From contig CM032232.1 of NCBI GenBank assembly GCA_019009955.1, forward strand, positions 58,493,501 to 58,557,500: a stretch of DNA of 64,000 bases, in the 5' to 3' direction. The notes under the pieces are model-generated. The model saw nothing but the letters and a program-made list of their open reading frames with translations, did no database searches and had not been told where the DNA came from. Origin of the DNA: Riptortus pedestris (lineage: Eukaryota; Arthropoda; Insecta; Hemiptera; Alydidae). This document shows, in pieces, positions 13,720 through 26,484 of the stretch (within the stretch, counting starts at the first letter, position 1; each line of letters begins with the position of its first letter). Both the position numbers and the translations under genes were made by a program.

Positions 13720-15594
13720 ATATTTTTAATTATTTACTAATTTGGTATTAATACATTGACCAAAGAACTGTTAATGGTGGTTTTGAGCATATAAACTATT
13801 TATTCATAGTGACTATTAGAGGGTAACCATTCACCTTTTAATGATTACTAGGCACCAAGGAAATAGATAGAAGTTCAATAACTATACAGCTAAATAAATT
13901 GGTAGTCCCCAGGTTTGAAACTGACTTTCCTAACGCAGCATACTAGTGCATTTGCCACTAAAGCACTTCTGTACTCTCTAATTTGGAGGTCCAAAAATAA
14001 CAATACGTGTTTTCACACAGACTGGGAATGAGGTTCCATTATCCATAGTTTTAAAGATAATAAAATACAAAGGAAAATACCTAAATTTGTGAGCATTCTC
14101 CTTAAGATATTCCTCATATGAAGAAAAATCTGTACACCTTATAAACTCAGTCCATTTTCCATAAACAAAGTGGCTTTTCTTCTTGCTGCAATTAAAATAA
14201 AATTAACAGAAGAGAATACTTTCAAGTTTTATGTAAAATAATAAATAAAATTAACTATACTTCTTATCCATGATGTAGCCTTCAACCCTGTGCAAATCTT
14301 TGCTAAACCAACCAGCAGGCTTGAATGTAAGAACAGCTTTGTGACCTGAAACAGTTTTTCGCTTTATGAGTACAACTTCAATAGCTGATTTCCTTTCAGG
14401 GAAATCTGCTATTATGATTTGTTTATATAACAACAATTAGATGCTTTAGAAAGCATAATGGCTTCAAATGATATGAAAAGGCATGACTTATTAAGTACTT
14501 TGTAATCGTAATCATTTTACTAAAAGGGTTAGAGTAAACTAGCACAAAACTATATCTATTTCGATTATCCCAGTTTAGTTTCTGGAAATGAAATTATTTC
14601 AAATTTTCAGTGTGAAGTTCATCTTATTATTTTATGTACCGGGAGCAAACCCGACAAACGAATAAAACAGAATAGAAGTAATAATGTACCTGTTGCAACA
14701 TTAACAATTTCCATCGTTCCATACTGCTCTATCCAAAGTTTACCTACTATAATATTGTGTACACAGCAGTTGACATTTGACCAAGTATAAGCTTCACCCC
14801 ACCTAAAAGAAATACAATGTTTACTGTTAATTAGTTAACACATTCAATGCAGATAATTAACATTTAAGTTAGAGAGAGATATACAGAACATCAATTGGTG
14901 GAGATTACAGAGATGTCAACAATTTTTCACTCTGCACTCTCTTAGGGTAATTTCAGCCATTAACAAACTTTATTATTAGTGTGGTCTTAACCACACATAG
15001 TACACCTAGAGTGGTGAGTTCAATTTCTACCTGGGCCATTGTAATTTATTTAGTGACAAACTCATTAAATAAAATCCTTAATTTTACTGTGGCTAGAAAA
15101 GGGTGGTAACCTGTAGATAAACCATCCTATTCAGCCATACTAGCAAAAAGTGGACATTAATAAATAATAATAATAATAATGTACTTACTTGGGTAGTTCA
15201 ACTGTAACTGTGCCTTTTGGTTGAATTTCTACACTCTTTCCCCAAAACTTTAATTTTGGATGGATTGAACCATGGAATATGAAGTTCTTAGAATCGGCGT
15301 GAAATGCTGAAATTGGAGGATGATGACTGACTTGTTCGCATATAACCCTGCAAAAATAATTGTTCCATGGTTATTTACAGTTCAATTAGAAAATTCTAAA
15401 TATACATACCTCTAAACTCATATACAGTGAAAATATTCATAACTTATATCAATAGATTATTAATTCGGTATTTTTTTTATCAAAAGACTCCAAAGAGTCA
15501 TCTATTCCAACTTACTGAAACTCTGAACTACAAGTATACACAAATATAAAATGTTATAAGGGAGTCGTTTTTGAGTTATGAAATATATTCACAC

Positions 15595-15655
<61 letters not shown>

Positions 15656-18600
15656 CGCACGCACAATACTGGTTAAGCAAGTAGATGTTGGTAAAAGTTA
15701 GCTAAGAGAATAAATAGCACTGGTCGACAAGGTTTTTTTCACAAGAAATCTGAATAGTGAATCTAGTGCATTTTTTCATCCTGAATTCAGATATGTAGTC
15801 AGAATTTTCCCATCAGGCATAGTTTTTCTGTGAAAGCTACTTTTCAAAATATGATTTTAGCGTTTTCTTTGACCTGTCATAGGAACCTTTACCTCATATG
15901 TAGCTATTTTACTCAAGCTGTATTTATTGAAATTATTTGTAATATCACGCTGAAGCACCACAAAACAAGACTGTCCAGGTTCATTCATGTTTGGACATGC
16001 TCAGACCTGTCTGGCATTGTGATGTGTCAGTATTGAGCTGACTGTGACACTGTTCACTAGTGAAATATTTCCCTCCTTTCTGTTTAGAAGTGTATTGTGT
16101 ATGTTGTATTTCAGTGCTTAATTTTTTCATCATGCCAAGAAAGTGTGTAAATCATGCAGATAATTTCTGCTATATTTGTGGTGAGCTGACCTTCAAGTCT
16201 CAGAGGCGAAATATGACCCCACTTGTAAAGAAGTGTTATCAACTTTACTTTGGCTGTCAAGTTGGTGATTTTGATAAGAGCTGGGCCCCAAATACATGCT
16301 GTGTTTCGTGTGTTAGACTGCTGACTGGGTGGAAAAATGGTACACATCATATGCCATTTGCAATTCCCATGATTTGGAGGGAACCGAAGGATCATTCAAC
16401 TGACTGTTATTTTTGTTTGACAAATATTAAAGGAATCACATCTAAAACAAAATATACAGTTAAGTATCCGAATTTGCAATCTGCATTGAGACCTGTCTTA
16501 CACAGTGAAGAGTTCCCCGTACCAGTATATGTAGATACAACCTTAAGTGATAACTCTGATTGTGACCTAACTGAAACACAAAATGATTCAGATGAAAATA
16601 AAAATGATCTTACATATGAAGCCAGTAGCTGTTCATCAGAACCATACTTTCCCAATCAGCAAGACCTTAATGACCTGATTCGGGATTTAAATCTGTCTAA
16701 ACTACAAGCTGAAGTTTTAACTTCCAGACTCAAAGGGTGGAATTTACTCCAAAAAGATGTAAGAATAAGTAGTCATCGTAGCCTCCATAGTGTTTTCAAA
16801 GAATACTTCTCTGAAGAATGTGGTGTTGTGTTTTGTAATAATATTTGTTCAGTTATGGAAACTCTTGGGCATCAACACCGACCAGGTGAATGGCGATTGT
16901 TCATAGACTCCTCTAAAGTAAGTTTGAAGGCTGTGCTGCTACATATTGGCAATGAACTTCCATCAAGACCGGTAGCGCATGCCGCTATGAAAAAGACATA
17001 TCAAAATATGAAACTAATTTTAGAGAAAATACAATACGGAAAATATGAATGGAATATCTGTGGTGATTTAAAGGTCATTGCTTTATTGCTTGGTTTGCAA
17101 CTTGGGTTCACCAAATTTTGCTGTTTTTTGTGCGAGTGGGACAACAGAGATAAGAAGTCTCACTACGTTAGAAAGTCATGGCCAAAACGTGAATCTCTTA
17201 TCCCTGGCCAGAAAAATGTGGCATGTGTCCCTTTAGTGAATCCTGAAAAAATATTTTTACCTCCATTGCATATTAAGTTAGGAGTTATGAAAAATTTCGT
17301 CAAAGCTATGGATAAACTTTCTGATGGATTCTTGTACTTAAAATCGAAATTCCCCAAAGTCGGTGATGCTAAATTGAAAAAAGGAGTTTTTATAGGACCA
17401 CAAATCCGATCATTAATGTCTGATAAACATTTCGAGGGACTGTTAAATCCACTGGAGAGAGCAGCCTGGCAGTCTTTCTAAAGTTTATGTTGCAATTTTC
17501 TTGGAAACCATAAACCAGAAAACTATCGTGACATAGTGGCTGATCTGCATTCTTATAAAGCTATGGGATGCAACATGTCTTTAAAAATTCACTTCTTGGA
17601 CTTCTTCCCCGAAAACCTTGGAGCTGTCAGCGATGAACACGGTGAGCGTTTTCATCAGCAAATTTCTACGATAGAGAAGAGGTACCAAGGCAAGTGGAGT
17701 TCCAATATGCTGGCTGACTACTGTTGGACTAAAAAGAGAGACGTTCCAGATGCAAAATATACCCGAAAATCACTATCTACCACTTTCTAGGTAAGTCAGA
17801 ATCAGTAGTTATAATTTTGAGTTAGATAGCTAGTTACGGATTTTTTAGAATATTATAAAAATTCAAATGAATATCACACAAAACTCCTGCCCGATGCGGA
17901 CAAACTGTAATTATATTTGAATTCAGCACGAAAAATACTTTTAGAATCTATTATTTTAATTCTTGTGAAAGAAAAAAAGTTAATTTTTGTAGACCAGTGT
18001 AATAAGAGATGTACTGTAAATAGAGTGTTCAAAATTAACAGCAATTTGAAAGTTTAGAAAGAAAGGAACACCTTGATGAGCTAGTGAGCTTGAGACACAT
18101 TGGGGATGTAAATAAATAAGATAAAGAGGGTAAATAGGAAGAAAAGAAGTTCTTGTTCTTTGACCCAGTATGGCTACATTTTCAAATTTAATAAATATGA
18201 AAGAACAATCAGGTTAACAAAATGTCTGTAGGAAAAGGTTTGAAAATGTGTGTTCTGTGCAGATAGCATTTATTCCATGACTTAAAGAATTAAGAAATTA
18301 ATTCTACTTTTATTTATCCCAGGTGAACAGTAAAGTAATATGGAAAAAAAATTTCAGGGGAAAATGTATGACAATTTTTTGAGTTGGATTATTTGCCTTT
18401 TAAAGCATTAATAATAAATGTAGATAGAATGAATTACCTGTAATCGTCCCTTTCTAATTCATAGGTTTCGCCAAGGAGTGGGTTGAAGGGTTTCCCAAGC
18501 CTGTCCCAGTTAGAGGCCAGAGCACTCACAGCAAATGCACAAATGTACTAGAAAACAGAAACAAAATTAAAAAAAAAATTAATATGTAAAGATGTTACCT

Positions 18601-18813
18601 TTGTGGGGTTTCTTATACAACCATAGCATTAATAAGCAACCAACTACTAATAATGAATTATATGAATAAAACAGAAGTATAATTATCCAATAATTATACT
18701 TAATAAAATAAAATGTTTGTAACAATCTAAATAATAATAACATTCTTAATATATAACATGCATTTTTAATTTATTGAAATTTATTAAAAATGATGGTAAA
18801 TTTCTTTAACCTT

Positions 18814-18860
<47 letters not shown>

Positions 18861-20030
18861 CACTCTTGTAAACTCCTTCCCTCTCTCTGGTCCTATTTCC
18901 GCCATTAACGAACTTGATCTTTAGTCTTACTTTAAATGTTTAAATATCGAGTTTAGTAACGATCAAATAAAAGCTGCGACCATTGGAGCAGTAACACATG
19001 TATGCAAGCATGCATATATATATATATATATATATATTATTATATTATTATTTCTTAATAATAAAATTAATTTTTTATGTAAGTCTTCACTGTCCTCCAA
19101 ATTGTCATATTTCCCGTCTTCTGTGCATTATGCATAGATTTCAGCTACTAAAGGACAAAATATTAACATTGATTTGAATTAATTTTTCCAACTGAGGTAC
19201 CTGATAGTTCAAATAGGAATGAATTGTTGAGCATATCAATATTTCTACGCAAATTACTTGCTCCACACAGTGTTCCTGGAGAAATGTATAAAACAAAAAA
19301 AATAAAGTTAATCTAAATAACACAGTAAACAACTTTTTTTATGTGCATGTTTGTCGAAAAACAAATAGACAATGAAATATCCCCCACTCCCGTTCTAACC
19401 TAAACATTTTAATATAGCTTATAATCATGGAAGAATTAATGCTAATTGACTTACCGAGTTTTGTTAAGTTTGGTTCAATCGTTAGGACCCAATAGTTGAA
19501 TCCCGCTTTAGTTTATAGTGTATATCTCGTTTATACTTTGTTAAAAGACAAAAATGAATATCACAAAAGTTACTCTAAATAACAAAATAAACAACTTTTG
19601 TTATGTTCATATTTGCCAAAAAACGAATAGAAAACGAAATACCGCTATTTTAAATTCAGGCTTCCCTTACAACCCCCACTCCTGCCCATCCCTAGAAAGG
19701 TTGGTATGGCTTATTATAATGAAAGCGTTAGTGCTAATACACATACCGAGTTTTATTTATTTCGGTTGGGTTTTTGTAATAAAATTGTTCACTTCCGTTA
19801 TATGTTTTAGCATATATATCGTTTATAATTCGGTATAAAAAAAGTGTATATAACAAAACAAACAACTTTTGTTATGTTCATATTTCCCGAGCAGATTTCC
19901 CTTAAGGGAAATCAGCTATTGAGGTCGTACTTATGACGCGAGTTTCGAAAAATTTCTTCAAATGTCCATCGATCCTACCCAGGAGATGACGAAAATGAGG
20001 TCCGTTCAAAATTTTAAATATATATCTATA

Positions 20031-20097
<67 letters not shown>

Positions 20098-20885
20098 CTG
20101 TTAACGCTCTAGCGGTCGCAATTTTTGTTTGATCGTTACCAAACTCGGAATTTAATCGTTTTATGTAAAAAGGAAGATCAAGTTCGTTAATGGCTGAAAT
20201 CGGTCCAGTGGGAGGGGGGGTTTAGAGGGGGGATTTTCGGAAAATTCAAAATATCTCCGTTATTATGCGTCGGATCGAAAAATTGTATAGAATCAATCTT
20301 ATTGCAAATTTCATTTACTATAAATATTGTTCTATACATTTATTCCCTATCTTGAATATTAACCGAGATATTTGCATTTTTATTAAATTTGGGCCGATAA
20401 CGGATTTTTGAGTTTCCCGCCAAAACCTAGTTCGGCCCTTTGCCGTAAGTGTTGGGTTCTTGTATGGAGATTTCTCTATTGTATTACTTCACGTGGGAAA
20501 TCTGCTTAGTTTACGCAGCCCCTGCGTGACGGACTTTAATTTATTTCGGTTGGGTTTTTGATCCAAATACTGTTCGTCTCAGAGGATATTAATATAGCCT
20601 AAAGTCTAAGTTGGTTAGTAGTAATATACATACCAAGTTTCATAAATACAAAAAAAGTGTATATAACAAAAGTTACTCTAAATAACAAAACAAACAACTT
20701 TTGTTATGTTCATATTTGCCGAAAAAGTAATAGGAAACGAAATATCGTTATTTTAGCAGATTTCCCTTGGGGGAAATCAGCTATTGAGGTTGTACTCATG
20801 ACGGAATTTTCGAAATTTTTCTTCAAATGTCCATCGATCCTACCTAGTAGATGACGAAAATGAGGTCCGTTCAAAACTGTATATA

Positions 20886-20983
<98 letters not shown>

Positions 20984-22664
20984 TCTATCTATCTATATAT
21001 TTGTCTGTTACCGCTCTAGCGGTCGCAATTTTTGTTTGATCGGTACCAAACTCGATATTTAGTCGTTTTATGTAAAAAGAAAGATCAAGTTCGTTAACGG
21101 CTGAAATCGGACAAATGGGAGGGGGGGTTTAGAGGGGAGGATTTTTGAAAATTCGAAATATCTCCGTTACTATACGTCGGATCGAAAAATTGTACAGAAT
21201 CAATCTTATTACAAATTAAATTTACTATAAATATTGTTATATACATTTATTCTCTATCTTGAATATTAACCGAGATATTAGCATTGTTATTAAATCTGGC
21301 TGGCTAACGGACGAAGTGGCTTTCCCGCCAAAATCTAGTTCGGCTGTTTCATTAACTGCTCAGCTCTCGTGAAATTTCTCTATTGTAAAACTTCACGTGG
21401 GAAATCTGCTTAGTTTACGACACCCCTGCGTGACGGACTTTTATTTCTTTCGTGTATGTTTGTTTGTTTGTTTGTTACCTTTTCACGCATAAACGGCTGA
21501 ACCGAATTTTATGAAATTTGGTATGTATATTACTACTAACCCAACTTAGACTTTAGGCTATATTAATTTTCTCTGAGACAAACAGGAGTGGGGGTTGTAA
21601 GGGAAGCCTGAAATTAAAAATAGCGATATTTCGTTTTCTATTGGTTTTTCGGCAAATATGCACATAACAAAAGTTGTTTATTTTGTTATTTAGAGTAACT
21701 TTTGTTATATACACTTTTGTCGTATACCGAAGTTTAAATGCGTTATACGCTAACAATTATAGCGGGAGTCAACAATATTATTTGCCAAAAAAGACTCAAC
21801 CGAACTAAATAAAACTCGGTATGCGTATTAGCAGTGAGGCCTTCGTTATAATAAGCCATACCAACATTTCTATGGACGGGCAGGAGTGGGGGTTATAAGG
21901 GAAGCCTGAAATTAAAAATAGCGATATTTCGTTTCCTATTGGTTTTTCCGCAAACATAAACATAACAAAAGTTGTTTATTTTGTTATTTGGAGTAACGTT
22001 TGTTATATACACTTTTGTCGTATACCTTAGTATAAATGAGTTATACGTTAAAACCTTAGCGGGCACAAACGGCTGAACCGAACTTAACAAAACTCGGTAT
22101 GTCAATTAGCATTAATTCTTCCATGATTATAAATTATATTAAAATTTTTAGGTTCGAACGGGAGGGGGGTTATAAGGGAGGCCTGAAATAAAAATTCACC
22201 ATATTTACATGTATAAGAGACGGGAAATATAAAAATAGTGAAGACTGTGAAGAATTATCGAACAAATAATTCTATTATTAGCAAATCACCGGCAACGACG
22301 GGTATCAATCCTAAACACTGGGACGGGTAAATGTCAAAATATTGTGCAATGAAAAGCCTGCTAAAAAATACCATCACCATTCAGCCTCAAATGAATTCCC
22401 GGGCGAAGCCGGGTATCTGAGCTAGTATATATATATATATATATCTATATATATATATACTTAATATAAAACTGAATGAACATCTATATAAAAACTGAAT
22501 GAACATCATTTTAGTCATCTCTTAGGATTGATAGACATTTCAGGAAACTCTTCGGAAATCGCGTCATGAGTTAAACTTCCAAATGCCTGATTCCTGCAAG
22601 GAATATCTATATATCGAGCTAGGTAACGATAAAACAATAATTCCGACCGCTAGAGCAGTAACAG

Positions 22665-22718
<54 letters not shown>

Positions 22719-24159
22719 TTTTGAACGGACCTTATTTTTGTCATCTTCTAGGTAGGATGGATGGACAAAAAATTGTTTGAAAATCGCGTCATGAGGGGAT
22801 TCTGCTAATATGGCTGCGACAGGTGGACAGGCGAACAGAGAGATGTGTTTGATATTATAATGGTACTAATATTAGAAAATTATAAGAAAAATCATTGATT
22901 TTTTTATATAGAAGAAAAAAGAACCAAATATATTTTACACTTCTTTCTTTCATAACAGCATGAAGCCATATCGGGCTTCTTCTATACACTCTAATATTGG
23001 ATTTTAAAGCGACGTCTTCACTTCCATTTAATAGCAAACAAACATAAATTAAGATACCCAGAGGAATGGAATTTATTCCATAATGTAATTAAAAATGGTC
23101 ATTAAAATATTTCTACTTTATGGGTAAAAAATGAATGAACCAAATATCACCGAAAATATGAAATTTCTTATTCGTAGCTTAAATCATGTTGTTTTCAATG
23201 GATCTTTACTAGTTGAGATATATGGAAATAACATCAATTGCCGATTCACTGCAAGAAAAAGTAGTAATTTCATTAGCCAGAACTTGTTATGATGTCCGTA
23301 GCGTTTTATCAACTCCAGCCACGATGCCAACATGAGAAAGCACTATCATAAGTGCCTTGAATTATAGGGCATGATGAGAGAGCAGTTTACTTAAAAATAG
23401 AGAGAATGATGGCATTATGGTTAACAAGGAGTATGAATGTGGTAGGGGGGGGGGAGTACAACATGAATGGAATCCACGACATTGCTTCAGAGCCCCGAAG
23501 GACTTCAGCCTTTGTATCTCAATGCCAGTAAGGTGTTTCTTTGTCGGAGGAAGAGAGACGGATATAGAAACACTCTATAGATCCTAGCCTAACGTAATAA
23601 CTCAGCGGGCCGTGTTAGCACGTCATCCCTGTCGATAATCATGGAGCAATGGGAGGCAACAGTCAGGAGAACAATGAGCAGGTTTGTGGTTTAACAGATG
23701 TGTCAGTTAAGAATGACTAGTGATGGGCACCGTGCATCGATTTAACCAGTCAATCGATAGCTAGGCTAAAAGAATCGCGGCTCGGGAGAAAAATATTTTG
23801 AAATGCTTTATTCCAAGCTCAAATATCCAATCTTGTTTTCGATGGGTCTTTATTAGATGGTATATCGAAATATGTCGTGTTATGCTATCATCAAAAAAGA
23901 TTTTATTGGCTGACCGCTTCTACTCATCGGATTTTTATTTGGAAATAGAGAATATGTGGTTGAGAGATCATCAGCGAGTCATGTAAAAGGAAATCTGCTT
24001 ACTTTATGCAGGCAGGACATAATTAGCAGATTTCCCTTAAGGGATATCAGCTATTAAGGTCGTACCATGACGCGATTTTCCAAAATTTTCTTCAAATGTC
24101 TATCGATCCTACCCAGGAGATGACGAAAATGAGGTCCATTCAAAATTATATATAATATA

Positions 24160-24200
<41 letters not shown>

Positions 24201-26435
24201 CTGTTAACGCTCTAGTGGTCGCAATTTTTGTCTTATCGTTACCAAACTTGACATTTATAATTTTTATATAAAAAGAAAGATAAAGTTCGTTAACGGCTAA
24301 AATTGAACCGGGGAGGGGGGGGGGTTTCAAGGGGGAGAATTTCGAAAATTCTTAATATCTCCGTTATTATGCGTTGGATCGAAAAATTGTAAAGAACCAA
24401 TCTTATTTTTTAAATGTAATGTTCTATTAATGTTGTCATGTAAATTTTTCACAGTCTTGATTATTAGATAACTAATAACTTATAATTTTTTAGTTTATGG
24501 TCTTTAGTAAATCCCCACTCCTACTCATCTCATATTAACACTATGCTATTATGTTATGAAGCACTTTATTTGAGCCTGAATACCAAATATTGTTCTCATT
24601 GGACTTTTACGTTTTGAGATAAATGAAAATTCGTAACGCAAATGGGAAATCTGCTTAGTTAACGCAGCCCCTGTGAGACGGACTACTTTAAGTTAAGGGA
24701 GATGGATGCATAAGCCAAAACTAGTATAAATAGCCATTTTTACTTGAATGATAGTATACATAGGTTCACAAACATAAAGGGTGAAAACGTAGAATGCCAA
24801 AACAGAAAATTCGTACAAGAAAGTAATAATCCAGCCACTAGAAATCTCAAATGGAGGCCGATCTTACTACCAGAAATGAGCCTGTAAATGAAAGTACTCG
24901 CCTGCAGTACTAGATGATAAGCCAGTGATGACAATCTCCACCGACAGCTATGCCGACACAATCATATGCAGAGGAACAAATAAGGATTGATCAAGGGAGG
25001 CACATCCGCATTTATCTTGTATAAACCAAATAATATTGTTTGTGAATAAAAACATGAAGTTGTTTTTTATAAAAATAGTGTAACACACAGTCATAAAACA
25101 ATATACAAGAATACGGAACCAACCCCCAACCACGAGCATAAATATTTCGTGGAATGCTTATCATTGTCAGGAGTAGAACTCTCTCTGCCCGAATGTATTA
25201 TAAATATATTAAAATATATTTATTGTTTAAACATTTATTAGAGAACTTCATGCCTGAAGAATGTTTTTTATACTCAAGATGAATACTGTCAAAATTATTC
25301 AATTATTAAATAAAACTACAAAATATTTGACATAAAAATCGGTCAACAAATAATTTATAATCTGGTACATTGTTCCTTTAAGGTGGGACAAATTTTTCAT
25401 CATTTATAACCTTGCCATCCATTAATAAATTTGCATGCCTATAAATGAAGAAACGCATGCTACATATTTAGTGTTTAGATTTTTGTTTGTTTTTGACGAA
25501 ATTAAGTTATTATATATAATTATTAAATTTATAGATTATATGAAATGCATTTAGGGAATTTGTTCTAATTTTATAACGAATACATTATATAATTATGAAT
25601 GTTATTCAATAATATGTAAATAAATTAATTCGCAGAATATTAGTAAATGTTTTTCAGAAAACAAAAATATTTGACGTATCCTATAAATGATAAGTTCACA
25701 TTCATTAACTCTTACATAACTAGTTCAGCGCCGCTCCGGGTTAAAAGGTCCAAGACCTACATCAGTTTATTCATTGTGGGGGCGTAGGAGCTCAGAAGAT
25801 GACAAATAAGCATAGCAACAGCCCACTTACCCGAATTTCACCAGGAATGGAGATCGAGACATATTACGAAAAAAAGAATAATAAAAAAATATAAAATAAA
25901 TAATGCTTACTAATGAGAACATATTAAAGAAACGCGTAGAAAAAAAAACACCTTTGGTCGAACATGCGCAACTACAGAAAATAAAGAAATAGTGCCTGAA
26001 AGTTGGAATTACGAAAACAGACCTTCAACGATAACAATAGTGGAGGAAATAAAAACTTAGGATCCGAAAACATTTTCAAAACTTGATGATTATAAATGTC
26101 TGCCTCCATAACAAATCTGTTTTGATTGCTATCGACGAATCAAGCCCCCAACTTCAGGACTACTTGGCTATTCATTGCAGAAGAGTCGGGGAGCATCTCG
26201 AGTTGTTATCAATCAAGTGGCACTCAGCATTAAGGCTTCAAATCAGAAACCGGTTGAGATGAGTTCAAAAAACAGCTCTTTTAGAGGATCAGATTATCCA
26301 GAAAATGGGTAACAATAAATTTCTCGATACGATACACAATAATGTAGATATTTGCCACTATACATTTTACCTCTAATTTTTGGGTTTAAGAATAGAATAA
26401 ATATTACGTTGGGTATGCAGGTATAGCGGGTTAAC

Positions 26436-26484
<49 letters not shown>

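Noticed and set aside
14346..14436. Upstream part of the 61-aa frame overlapping the ORP1-type exon (start through KTVS)
   Set aside because: It is intronic HINE sequence; the conserved protein begins at the acceptor after 14346.
18000..18007. Target-site duplication for the TIR element
   Set aside because: The flanking 8-mers ATAAATAG and TAATAAGA do not match well enough to call one.
21553..22105. Similar short ORFs with [20 protein letters not shown], also at 19554, 20657, 36127 and 38609
   Set aside because: The shared peptide comes from the Helitron internal tandem unit; frames are broken differently in each copy and the DNA is repetitive on both strands.
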